64,000 nt of DNA from the NCBI RefSeq assembly GCF_003885105.1, contig NZ_QWZQ01000001.1, positions 62,001-126,000 of the forward strand, in the 5' to 3' direction. Under the pieces are notes generated by a model. It made no database searches. It saw only the letters and a program-made list of their open reading frames with translations, and was not told the origin of the DNA. Source of the DNA: Lactiplantibacillus garii. GTDB taxonomy: Bacteria; Bacillota; Bacilli; Lactobacillales; Lactobacillaceae. This document shows, in pieces, positions 1 to 7,486 of this stretch; position 1 is the stretch's first letter; every line of letters starts with the position of its first letter. A program made the position numbers and the translations under genes.

Positions 1-1348
1 TTATACCGGTGCGCTGTTAATCGTTTCCCATGACCGTTACTTCTTAGACCGGGTCGTTAACGAAGTCTACGACCTGTCCCACCACGAAATGGTCCACTAC
101 ACCGGTAACTACGACCAGTACGTCCAAGAAAAGGCGGCCCGGATTCAGGCCCAGTGGAAACACTACGAAAAACAGCAGGCCGAAATTAGTAAGCTTGAAG
201 ACTTTGTCAATAAAAACATCGTCCGCGCATCCACCACGAAACGGGCCCAGTCCCGGCGCAAACAGCTCGCTAAGATGGACCGGCTCGAACGTCCTGACAG
301 CGATGACAAGACTGCCCATTTTGGCTTTCACGCCGCTAAGCAGAGTGGTAACATCGTGCTGACCGTCAAGGACGCCGCCGTGGGTTATCAAGGTAAAGTC
401 TTATCCGAACCGGACAACCTCAACGTGAAAAAGCACGAGGCGATTGCCATCGTTGGCCCGAACGGAATCGGTAAATCGACCCTGTTAAAAAGTATTTTAG
501 GCCAAATTCCTTTCATTAAAGGGCAGGCCGTCTTCGGGACTAACGTGGTAACTGGTTATTACGACCAAGAGCAACGCAACTTACACGATAACAAGACCGT
601 TTTAAGTGAACTATGGGACGAACACCCGACGACTCCCGAAAAAGATATTCGGACGATCCTCGGCAGTTTCCTATTTACTGGTGAAGACGTTGATAAACCG
701 ATTCACGCCCTCTCCGGTGGTGAACGGGCCCGCTTGCTGCTCACTAAACTAGCCATGCAAAACAACAATTTCTTAATTTTAGATGAACCGACCAACCACT
801 TGGACATTGATAGTCGGGAAGTCTTGGAAGTGGCCCTTAACGATTTTGACGGGACCCTGTTATTCGTTTCCCACGACCGTTACTTTATTAACCAGGTCGC
901 AACCAGCGTCGTCGAAGTTTCACCCACGGGGACCGAACTGTTCCTGGGTGATTACGACTACTACGTGGATAAAAAGCAGGAACAAGAAGAATTAGCTGCC
1001 GCGGCGGCCAGTTCAGCGGCAGAGCAGGAAGCAGCCGCAAACCCGGAGGCAACTCCCGTTTCAGCAGCCGCCCCGCTTTCCAAGGGTCAGCAGGACTACC
1101 AGGCCAGCAAGCAACAGCAACGTGACAAACGGAAGCTGGAGCGCTCAGTCGCGGCCCTCGAAGAAAAAATGAACGACTTGGAATCACAGGCCAACGCCAT
1201 TCAAGAAGAAATGGCCCAGCCCGAAAACTTTTCCGACTCTGGTAAACTGGGTGACTTGCAAAAACAGTTAGACGCACTCAATGCCGAACAGGAACAAGCC
1301 GAAACGGAATGGACCGAACAGGCCGAGGAACTCGAAAATCTTGACTAA
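1..1348 (+). CDS. ydiF: ABC-F family ATPase, YdiF-like (5' end outside the window)
   Basis: This is a soluble ABC-F ATPase; members act on the ribosome in translation or antibiotic resistance and carry no membrane domain. The reading frame is open from base 2, and the window enters at the H-loop (SHDRYF) of the first ABC domain. A charged linker follows (nt 110-290). The second ABC domain has Walker A GPNGIGKST (nt 450-480), signature LSGGERARLL (nt 710-740) and Walker B FLILDEPTNHLD (nt 770-805). An Ala/Glu-rich stretch leads to a C-terminal coiled coil typical of YdiF/Uup proteins. In Bacillus subtilis ydiF sits beside tsaD, and here it is 3 kb from tsaD, which supports the YdiF assignment. 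The family is certain; the subfamily is inferred from context. Confidence 0.9.
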   Translation, partial: YTGALLIVSHDRYFLDRVVNEVYDLSHHEMVHYTGNYDQYVQEKAARIQAQWKHYEKQQAEISKLEDFVNKNIVRASTTKRAQSRRKQLAKMDRLERPDSDDKTAHFGFHAAKQSGNIVLTVKDAAVGYQGKVLSEPDNLNVKKHEAIAIVGPNGIGKSTLLKSILGQIPFIKGQAVFGTNVVTGYYDQEQRNLHDNKTVLSELWDEHPTTPEKDIRTILGSFLFTGEDVDKPIHALSGGERARLLLTKLAMQNNNFLILDEPTNHLDIDSREVLEVALNDFDGTLLFVSHDRYFINQVATSVVEVSPTGTELFLGDYDYYVDKKQEQEELAAAAASSAAEQEAAANPEATPVSAAAPLSKGQQDYQASKQQQRDKRKLERSVAALEEKMNDLESQANAIQEEMAQPENFSDSGKLGDLQKQLDALNAEQEQAETEWTEQAEELENLD

Positions 1349-1362
1349 CAAAAAATAACAGC

Positions 1363-1533
1363 GTGTGCCAAAAGTCGGTTAGCCGGTGAGCATTAACGGC
1401 GGATGGCGCATAATCCTGAGCTTGGATTGTTTGACATACGGGGTTAAGCGGAGCCCGTTGACTTTTGAAACCCGTTTCGACAATAATTATTCGAAGATGA
1501 ATAAGAGGCTGTGACATAAGTCACAGCCTCTTA
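1363..1533 (+). repeat. Structured 3'-end repeat, copy 1 (long form), ending in a terminator
   Basis: This noncoding block follows the ABC-F gene. It starts GTGTGCCAAAAGTCGGTTA, contains AAGCGGAGCCCGTTGACTTTT, then AATTATTCGAAGATGA, and ends in a terminator hairpin. The same ordered blocks recur on the minus strand at 28126-28225 after mprF. AAAAGTC near the left end can pair with GACTTTT. This copy has about 65 extra bases between the two arms. Confidence 0.75.
1502..1533. terminator. Bidirectional terminator between the ABC-F and araC-type genes
   Basis: A perfect 14-bp stem (1502-1515 with 1520-1533) with loop ATAA is followed by T5 on the plus strand. The right arm includes the stop codon of the convergent AraC-type gene. 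Confidence 0.85.
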
Positions 1534-2367
1534 TTTTTGGTTCCGGTTAGTCCCCTGACGCCGGTATTGCGTTGGCGATAGGCCGTAAATCTTTTCAAAC
1601 GCCGCGATAAAGCGCTGCGCACTACTAAAACCGTTATCCAGCGCAATATCAATAATTTTCATCGAAGTGGTGTTTAATTGGTTTTCCGCCATCTCGACCC
1701 TTAAGTTTAGTAAGTAGTCCCGAAATCCCAAGCCCACTTCCTGTCGAAATAGGTGGCTAAAATATGTGGGGGATAACTGGTAGTGGCGGGCAAATTGTCG
1801 CAAAGTTAGTTTGGAACGGTAGTCCGCGTGCAGGGTCGTCAGCGTCGACTTGATCCGGTAGTCACAATGAATGTGCTCTTCACCGCCCCGGATGAGCCGG
1901 GCCCGCGTGGTTATCAGGTACAAAATTTGGTAAAGCTGCGCACCGATCCGCAACTGGTACCCCGGTGTCCGTTGCCGATACCAGTGTCCAATCAACCGCA
2001 TCTGAGTGATTAATTGCCGTGTTAACGCCGAGTTTCCCCGCAATTCAAACTTTACCTGATCATAATTAGGCAAAGCACGTTTAATAAAATCATAGGAGAT
2101 CAACAAAGTAACGGCCTTAACGTGTGCACTTGGTGACTTCATTTCGTGTAAGGCCCCCGAATTGACCAGTATTAATCCCGGTGCCGTAACGCGGCTCGTC
2201 TGGTTATCAATGGTCACGGTGACGTCCCCACTCGTAATTAAATCTAATTCTAAACTTCGATGCCAATGTAACGGGATCGTACGGGCCTTCCCGGTTAAAT
2301 CTTGTAACAGTAACATGGCCGGAAACCGGGCGTTGACCCGGACACGTTCATAATTAGAAACTGACAC
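1531..2367 (-). CDS. AraC-family transcriptional regulator
   Basis: This 278-residue protein has an N-terminal cupin-like sensor half (about residues 10-150) and a C-terminal AraC/XylS domain with two helix-turn-helices. The first is around LRQFARHYQLSPTYFSHLF; the second, around IIDIALDNGFSSAQRFIAAF, leads to the conserved GLSPTQYRR end. It is the last gene of the esterase-IIC-AraC operon, and its start overlaps the end of the IIC gene by 14 bases. That coupling suggests it controls its own operon in response to the sugar or ester handled there. The ligand cannot be read from the sequence. Confidence 0.85.
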   Translation of the reverse strand: MSVSNYERVRVNARFPAMLLLQDLTGKARTIPLHWHRSLELDLITSGDVTVTIDNQTSRVTAPGLILVNSGALHEMKSPSAHVKAVTLLISYDFIKRALPNYDQVKFELRGNSALTRQLITQMRLIGHWYRQRTPGYQLRIGAQLYQILYLITTRARLIRGGEEHIHCDYRIKSTLTTLHADYRSKLTLRQFARHYQLSPTYFSHLFRQEVGLGFRDYLLNLRVEMAENQLNTTSMKIIDIALDNGFSSAQRFIAAFEKIYGLSPTQYRRQGTNRNQK

Positions 2368-3439
2368 TGAGTTTTGGCCTCCCAGCCCAACTATTCACTG
2401 CAAAACTAATCATAAATGCCACCGGTGCTCCAATCATCAGCCCCAAGTACCCGGGCTGACCAATGTAGGCCGGAATCGTAACCACACTCGGAATGATAAA
2501 CGCCGTGACCTTTGTTCGAAACGCGCCAACGATTAAGCCGCCCACGGCCGCTGCCAGCATACTACCAACAAACTGCCGCCGATGATCCAAACCAATGCCA
2601 AAAACGGACGGCTCACCTACACCTAACAACGCCGTGACGACACCAGAAAGCGCGGCAACCCGTAACTGTGGTTCCGCCTTTGCCTGAACGTACACGGCCA
2701 GTGCCATTCCAGCTAACGCAAACAAGCTGACTCCTAGCGAGATCAAGATCGTATCATCGCCCTTAACCGCGATATTATTGATGGCAACCGGTGCCAACGC
2801 CGTACTGATTTCCAACATAATAAAGACTGGAAACAGCCCCGCTAATAGTGCCATTGCAATTACCGGACTGACTGCCATCGTATTGTTGTACCCTAGTGTA
2901 ACGCCCTTAGCGACTAAATTACCAACGGGACCTAGGATAAACAGGGTTATTGGTAAAACAATTAATAAACTGATCAATGGGACAAACATCGCTTGGATCA
3001 ATTTCGGCAAAACCTTTTTAAGCCCCCGTTCGACAAAGTGCAGTAGAATCACTGCAAAAATAATGGGTAATACGGTTGAGTCGTAACTTGTATTGGGTAA
3101 TTTTAATCCTAAAAACGTCGTTCCCCGTTTTAACATCGCGGCCAACTGGGGCTGCACTAAGAAAGCCGCTAGTAAAACTGCCGTAAACCGGTTCGTCTGC
3201 AACACTTTCGCACTCGTAAAGGCTAAAAAGATTGGTAAAAAGTTAAAAAACACGTTCGATAATAACCATAAAACTTGGTAAGTTGGATTTTGAACCGTTA
3301 ACCAGTGCAACGTGATGCAAATCGTTAACCCACCTTTTAACAAGCCCACGGCGCATAGAATATTAACGACCGGTCCAAAAATGTCGCCAATAAACTGAAT
3401 CCCCTTCTCAAAATAGGGGTGTTTGTTAATGACCGTCAT
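2354..3439 (-). CDS. PTS EIIC-like membrane permease without IIA/IIB domains
   Basis: The 361-residue protein has about 8-10 hydrophobic segments and a GVGEPSVFGIGL motif, matching the G-I/V-x-E-P-A/S motif of glucose/sucrose/beta-glucoside-family EIIC. It has no N-terminal EIIB cysteine domain and no C-terminal EIIA domain, and neither is encoded nearby. Its ATG overlaps the TGA of the upstream esterase (ATGA, 3436-3439), so the two are translationally coupled. It may use IIA and IIB from another system or may be PTS-derived but phosphorylation-independent. Substrate unknown; co-expression with an esterase suggests an esterified or acylated glycoside. Confidence 0.75.
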   Translation of the reverse strand: MTVINKHPYFEKGIQFIGDIFGPVVNILCAVGLLKGGLTICITLHWLTVQNPTYQVLWLLSNVFFNFLPIFLAFTSAKVLQTNRFTAVLLAAFLVQPQLAAMLKRGTTFLGLKLPNTSYDSTVLPIIFAVILLHFVERGLKKVLPKLIQAMFVPLISLLIVLPITLFILGPVGNLVAKGVTLGYNNTMAVSPVIAMALLAGLFPVFIMLEISTALAPVAINNIAVKGDDTILISLGVSLFALAGMALAVYVQAKAEPQLRVAALSGVVTALLGVGEPSVFGIGLDHRRQFVGSMLAAAVGGLIVGAFRTKVTAFIIPSVVTIPAYIGQPGYLGLMIGAPVAFMISFAVNSWAGRPKLSVSF

Positions 3440-4230
3440 GCTGCTCGCCCCACTTTACTAAATGCTGCCAAAGTCTTTTTAATCGCGGCGTCCCAGAAAT
3501 CCCAATCATGGATGCCGGGCCATTCTGCATAGTGGACGGGTAACTGATTAGCCAATAGTAACTGCTTAAAGTCCTGATTATCCTGATACATAAAATCCTG
3601 TTGTCCCTCATACTGTAACAATAGCGGTAGCCGTGCTTTATGTGCACATAGTTCCGGCGTAATCAGCGCCTTTAAACCGTACTGCGCATCACTCGGGTTG
3701 GGCGTCCCAAATACCGTTTGGTAGATTGGCTCAAATATGGACCGCATGTCAGCCGGTGCTTCTGCCTTCAAGTGTTCCAGTGAAACTACACTTGAAATTC
3801 CCGCAACGCCCTTGTACTTTGCTGGCTGTGTCAGTCCCAGTAACCACGCACCGTAACCCCCCATTGAAATTCCGGCAATAAAGGTGCGTTGCTGATCAAT
3901 TGGGAACCAGTTTGCCATTCGATAGGGTAATTCTTGCTGAAAATAATCGTACCAGCGTTTCCCGTAAACCGCATTCCGGTAAAAACTGTGTTCCCCGTTT
4001 GCCATCACGACAATAAAGTGATAATCACTGGCATAGCGTTCAACGTTCGTCAGGCGCGTCCAACCACTCGCATTGTCACCGACACCGTGTAATAAATACA
4101 AAACCGGGTAGCGGGTAACCGCTGCTGGGGTGGTGAACTCCGTTTTGGACTTATCATCGGGAATAATCACCTGGGCCTCCGTATCGTGGCCTAAAATGCT
4201 GGAAAAATAATTCATTGTTAATAAAGCCAT
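3436..4230 (-). CDS. Alpha/beta-hydrolase esterase (EstA/tributyrin-esterase family)
   Basis: The 264-residue protein lacks a signal peptide, so it is cytoplasmic. The start (NYFSSILGH) and the LYLLHGVGDNASGW stretch match the EstA/esterase-D-like family. The nucleophile elbow is GISMGGYG, with Ser near residue 117, and the catalytic His lies in GIHDWDFWD near the C-terminus. Family members hydrolyse short-chain acyl esters or S-formylglutathione-like substrates. It is the first gene of an operon with a PTS IIC and an AraC regulator, which suggests intracellular deacylation of an imported sugar ester. That is inference. An SD-like GAGAAGGG precedes the ATG. Confidence 0.85.
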   Translation of the reverse strand: MALLTMNYFSSILGHDTEAQVIIPDDKSKTEFTTPAAVTRYPVLYLLHGVGDNASGWTRLTNVERYASDYHFIVVMANGEHSFYRNAVYGKRWYDYFQQELPYRMANWFPIDQQRTFIAGISMGGYGAWLLGLTQPAKYKGVAGISSVVSLEHLKAEAPADMRSIFEPIYQTVFGTPNPSDAQYGLKALITPELCAHKARLPLLLQYEGQQDFMYQDNQDFKQLLLANQLPVHYAEWPGIHDWDFWDAAIKKTLAAFSKVGRAA

Positions 4231-4249
4231 TCTTAAACCCTTCTCTTTT

Positions 4250-4263
4250 TGTAACCGATTACA
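4250..4263. promoter_or_regulatory. cre site (CcpA operator) for the esterase-IIC-AraC operon
   Basis: TGTAACCGATTACA matches the catabolite responsive element consensus TGWAANCGNTNWCA at every position on both strands. It lies 20 bases upstream of the esterase ATG. A candidate -10 (TATACT on the minus strand, about 4281-4286) lies just upstream, so CcpA bound here would block early transcription. This implies repression when a preferred sugar is present. Confidence 0.8.
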
Positions 4264-4370
4264 TTTCTTGCTAACGGTTATAGTATAGGTCGGTATTCTG
4301 GCTCTCAGTTAACGTTAGTTGCGCTATTTATGCCCGTTAGTTGCGCCTTACGTCCGTTTTTTTCGCTACT

Positions 4371-4407
4371 AAAAAAGTTCGCAAGGCGTTACCTTGCGAA
4401 CTTTTTT
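4371..4407. terminator. Terminator after tsaD
   Basis: A 16-bp perfect inverted repeat (4371-4386 with 4392-4407, loop CGTTA) whose arms end in A6/T6 gives a strong terminator for the tsaB-tsaD operon. It would also work on the plus strand. Confidence 0.9.
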
Positions 4408-4419
4408 AACGGACTCCCT

Positions 4420-5457
4420 TTAGCGTGGCATGTTCGGCATCCAATCAAATTCCAAACTCGGATCCGCGTTTAACGTGGCATCACCAAATTGGTGGTGCTG
4501 GTACTGAACGTAGCCGGCTGCACCAATCATGGCACCGTTGTCACCACAAAGTTTGAGCGGTGCCAAAATTAAATCGGTATCCGGAAATTCTTGTGGTAAA
4601 ACGGCTTGTAGCCGTTCACGCAAGCCGTGATTAGCGGCAACCCCTCCGGCCAACACGAGTTGTTTAACCGGGTACTGCTTCAAGACTCGGAGTGTTTTAC
4701 TGGTCAAAACGTCAACGACACTGGCCTGAAAACTAGCTGCCAAGTCGTTTTTATCCAAAGTTTCGCCAATCTGATCCGCATGGTGCACGGTATTGATAAA
4801 GGCACTCTTTAAACCACTAAAACTAAAATCATAGTTATCTTCATCGATCATTGCCCGTGGAAATTTAAAAGTGTCGTGGCCCTGGTGCGCCATTTCGTCA
4901 ATCACTTTACCGGCTGGATACGGCACACCCAGCACCCGGCCAATTTTATCGTAGGCTTCCCCGGCAGCGTCGTCACGGGTCTCACCAATAATTTCAAACT
5001 GACCGTCCGCTTGCATGTAGACCAGTTCGGTATGCCCACCGGAAACCAGTAACGCCATCAGCGGAAACTCAAAGGGCTTAACGAAGCGGGCCGCGTAAAT
5101 GTGGCCAGCCATGTGATTTACCGGAATTAACGGCAAGTTGTGGGCGTACGCCACGGTTTTAGCCGCGTTGACCCCCACCAACAACGCGCCAACTAATCCG
5201 GGACCGTACGTGACGGCGACTGCGTCTAAATCATCGTAGGTGACGTTTGCTTCGGTCATGGCTTCTTCAATACAAATTGTAATTTGTTCAATGTGGTGGC
5301 GACTGGCAACTTCCGGGACCACCCCGCCGAACCGTTTATGACTATTAATTTGCGTCGCAATAACGTTTGATAAAATTTCGTGCCCGTCGCGAATTACGGC
5401 GACACTCGTTTCGTCACAACTCGACTCAAACGCTAAAATCAAATTCTGTTTCTCCAC
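4420..5457 (-). CDS. tsaD: tRNA N6-adenosine threonylcarbamoyltransferase TsaD
   Basis: TsaD transfers the threonylcarbamoyl group from TC-AMP to A37 of ANN-decoding tRNAs, working with TsaB and TsaE. The 345-residue protein opens with [13 protein letters not shown] and contains the metal-binding NHMAGH motif (about residues 112-117), SGGHTEL and the late [12 protein letters not shown] segment, all diagnostic of the Kae1/TsaD ASKHA fold. It is full length. It is the last gene of tsaB-rimI-GNAT-tsaD. TsaE is not in the window. Confidence 0.97.
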   Translation of the reverse strand: MEKQNLILAFESSCDETSVAVIRDGHEILSNVIATQINSHKRFGGVVPEVASRHHIEQITICIEEAMTEANVTYDDLDAVAVTYGPGLVGALLVGVNAAKTVAYAHNLPLIPVNHMAGHIYAARFVKPFEFPLMALLVSGGHTELVYMQADGQFEIIGETRDDAAGEAYDKIGRVLGVPYPAGKVIDEMAHQGHDTFKFPRAMIDEDNYDFSFSGLKSAFINTVHHADQIGETLDKNDLAASFQASVVDVLTSKTLRVLKQYPVKQLVLAGGVAANHGLRERLQAVLPQEFPDTDLILAPLKLCGDNGAMIGAAGYVQYQHHQFGDATLNADPSLEFDWMPNMPR

Positions 5458-5470
5458 CGGTTACCATCCT

Positions 5471-5929
5471 TTAATCTATAATTTTACGCATGATCCAAGC
5501 GTCTTCAGTTGGATCATGGTAATACCGTTTGCGCGTTGCAATTTGGCCAAATCCCGCTTTCAAATAGAGCCGCTGGGCCGCAACGTTACTTTGTCGAACT
5601 TCTAAAAAGACTTGATCACTAATTTTTAAACGGGTGAGTCCCGCATTTAGTAATTGCTCCGCCAGACCTTGCCGGCGAAAATCAGGGTGAACTGCCAAGT
5701 TCGTGAGTTCGACTTGGTCTAAAACGACCGTCCAACTCGCAAACCCCACCGGGTGCCCACCTAATAGGAGTAAATCATAACGGGTTTGGGGTGCTTCGAT
5801 ATCGGCCTGAAACGTCGCCTGCCGCCACGGTGCACCGTTAGGATAAGCCACCGCGGCGAGTTGGTAACACGTCGCCGCTAACTGCTTGGGCTCCCCGGAA
5901 GTTCCACTGACCAACTGTCCCTCAGTCAT
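5471..5929 (-). CDS. GNAT-family N-acetyltransferase
   Basis: A 152-residue GNAT protein with the acetyl-CoA-binding signature RRQGLAEQLL and the C-terminal RLYLKAGFGQIATRKRYY strand-helix seen in RimI-type enzymes. It overlaps the end of the upstream rimI gene by 8 bases and precedes tsaD by 13 bases. Two consecutive RimI-like genes in this operon are common in lactobacilli; this shorter one is the more divergent. It may acetylate a protein N-terminus, but the substrate is not known. Confidence 0.85.
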   Translation of the reverse strand: MTEGQLVSGTSGEPKQLAATCYQLAAVAYPNGAPWRQATFQADIEAPQTRYDLLLLGGHPVGFASWTVVLDQVELTNLAVHPDFRRQGLAEQLLNAGLTRLKISDQVFLEVRQSNVAAQRLYLKAGFGQIATRKRYYHDPTEDAWIMRKIID

Positions 5930-6500
5930 CAGCTGCGGCCGGTAAGTGGTAGGTCATGTCGATGGCATCTTCGTGATCCCCAAAGTAGTAGCGCTTTTTA
6001 ATGCCCGTTTTTTCAAAGCCCATACTAGTGTAGAGACGCTGAGCGTTCGTGTTGCTGTACCGAACTTCCAACGTTACCGTTTTGTAGTTTAGTTCAACGG
6101 CACGGTCCACCATGGTTTTCATCATAAAATGACCAAGCCCGTGACCCTGAACGTCCGGATGAACCGCGATGTTCGTGATGTGCGCATCTAAACGCCGGTC
6201 ATCAAAAGCACAACCACAAAACGCCACTAATCGGTCTTCGTGACGCATGACAATGTAAAAGCGACCGCTCTGACGTCGCAGTTCAGTCTTAAACGCGTTT
6301 TCGTCCCACGGCGTTTGACCCGCATACACGGCCCGTTCAATCGCTAACATTTCGGGAACGTCCGTGATCAGCGCCTGTGAAAGGTAGTATCCGGTCCCGG
6401 CTACCTGAACAATGTGGTTATCAATCGTCAAAACCTTTTGGCGGTGCTGACTATGATTAGTTGTAATTTTTTGAAAGTATTCCTTAAATCTTTTCAACAT
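5922..6500 (-). CDS. rimI: Ribosomal-protein-alanine N-acetyltransferase RimI-like
   Basis: A GNAT protein of about 192 residues with motif A VQGHGLGHFMM and the RimI-type ending NTNAQRLYTSMGF plus KKRYYF. RimI acetylates the N-terminal alanine of ribosomal protein S18 in E. coli; in Firmicutes the gene is linked to tsaB/tsaD as here. An in-frame ATG at 6509 is only 3 bases from the GAGG motif, so I prefer the ATG at 6500. The gene overlaps the end of tsaB by 17 bases. The basic N-terminal extension of about 40 residues is longer than in E. coli RimI. Confidence 0.88.
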   Translation of the reverse strand: MLKRFKEYFQKITTNHSQHRQKVLTIDNHIVQVAGTGYYLSQALITDVPEMLAIERAVYAGQTPWDENAFKTELRRQSGRFYIVMRHEDRLVAFCGCAFDDRRLDAHITNIAVHPDVQGHGLGHFMMKTMVDRAVELNYKTVTLEVRYSNTNAQRLYTSMGFEKTGIKKRYYFGDHEDAIDMTYHLPAAADD

Positions 6501-7209
6501 AGGGCGCATGATCCTCTTCTGGGTGCTTAGCTTGCCAATCGCGTTCGGCCTGTGTCAAACGTAAGTAGTTGGGCACGAAGGCGTGCAAGTGTTCTACGGG
6601 TTGGACCGTTTGTCCCAGTAACCCCAGGACGCCGGCTTGTGGCAAGTCGAGTTGGGGCTGGGCCCGAACAAACTGGTCCCCTAACTGTTCCTTTAGCGGT
6701 GCTTCATACTTCGCAACGTCGCTGCCAATGAAAACGACCGGTTCGCGGTAAGCCGCAAGCCGCTGTTCCCACGCCGCAAGACTAACGTGTTGGTCGGCAA
6801 TGACGTTGACTGGCCGGTGATTTTGAATACGGTATAACCCCGTAAAAACGTTGTCGCGACGGGCGTCAAATAGCGGTGACACCAATTGGCCTTCCGTTAG
6901 AACGTTGCCAGCCAAAGCTTCTAAGCTTGATAAACCAACTAATTCCTTATGTAAAGTGAAGGCCAACGTTTTTGCAGTCGTCACACCGATCCGTAGACCG
7001 GTGTAGGATCCCGGGCCGGCAGCGACAACGACCCGGTCCAAATCAGCGGGTTGCATCCCGGCTTGGGCTAACGACCGTTCAATAATGGGTAATAACGTAC
7101 TACTGTGGTTGCGACCAACGTTGGTGGTCGTCGTGGCCAGTATCTTAGTATCCTCTAAAACGGCCACACTTAGCGGACGGTTGGAAGTATCAATAGCCAA
7201 CAACTTCAT
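6484..7209 (-). CDS. tsaB: tRNA t6A biosynthesis protein TsaB
   Basis: TsaB is the non-catalytic ASKHA partner that dimerises with TsaD in t6A synthesis. The 241-residue protein starts LLAIDTSNRPLSVAV and contains AAGPGSYTGLRIGV (about residues 64-77), the family signature. It is the first gene of the operon tsaB-rimI-GNAT-tsaD. A GAGG-type SD lies ahead of its ATG, with -10-like sequence (TATGATAAG) about 40 bases upstream on the minus strand. Confidence 0.96.
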   Translation of the reverse strand: MKLLAIDTSNRPLSVAVLEDTKILATTTTNVGRNHSSTLLPIIERSLAQAGMQPADLDRVVVAAGPGSYTGLRIGVTTAKTLAFTLHKELVGLSSLEALAGNVLTEGQLVSPLFDARRDNVFTGLYRIQNHRPVNVIADQHVSLAAWEQRLAAYREPVVFIGSDVAKYEAPLKEQLGDQFVRAQPQLDLPQAGVLGLLGQTVQPVEHLHAFVPNYLRLTQAERDWQAKHPEEDHAPYVEKI

Positions 7210-7383
7210 ATTTTTACAGACTCCTCATTTTGAATTACTTCACATATCTTATCATAATTTGATTACTTTGAAAGCTTTCCGGCCGGAACCAACCAATTCG
7301 GGTTAGGTGTAAGTCGGAACCGTTTTTACTTGATCAAGAACGGCCTTACCAATTTAACCCGTGTAATCAATTCGTAAATATCA

Positions 7384-7433
7384 TTTACACAACTTATACA
7401 TATACTTCACTAATCCTTTTTAGCACATTTACA
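7384..7433 (+). promoter_or_regulatory. PHO box: five PhoP half-sites at 11-bp spacing upstream of phnD
   Basis: Hexamers TTTACA (7384-7389), TATACA (7395-7400), TTCACT (7406-7411), TTTTTA (7417-7422) and TTTACA (7428-7433) recur at exactly 11 bp. The Bacillus PhoP half-site is TT(A/T/C)ACA with about 5-bp spacers, usually four in tandem. The array ends about 11 bp before the candidate -10 box of the phn promoter. It implies activation by PhoP~P during phosphate starvation. Confidence 0.75.
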
Positions 7434-7443
7434 TTGCCTTGTT

Positions 7444-7449
7444 ATGCTA
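7444..7449 (+). promoter_or_regulatory. Candidate -10 box of the phn operon promoter
   Basis: TATGCT lies 10 bp after the last PHO-box hexamer, with no recognisable -35. That fits a PhoP-activated promoter. Transcription would start near 7456, giving a 30-base leader with the SD GGAGG at 7470-7474. Confidence 0.55.
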
Positions 7450-7486
7450 CACAAGTAACTAAATTACTTGGAGGTAATTGAAAATT

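Larger units (their letters stand above)
7210..7486. other. Divergent intergenic region between tsaB and phnD
   Basis: This 277-base region holds the divergent promoters of tsaB and phnD. It contains two abutting palindromes, GAAAGCTTTC (7270-7279) and TTCCGGCCGGAA (7277-7288), of unknown role, and the PHO box described separately. I see no small ORF with a good SD. Confidence 0.6.

Noticed and set aside
888-1277. 129-residue minus-strand ORF inside the ABC-F gene
   Set aside because: It is a frame shadow of the Ala/Glu-rich ABC-F C-terminus, with no SD and no recognisable domain.
7277-7288. TTCCGGCCGGAA palindrome as an operator for phn or tsaB
   Set aside because: It is a short GC palindrome far from both promoters with no second copy in the window. 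Too little support.
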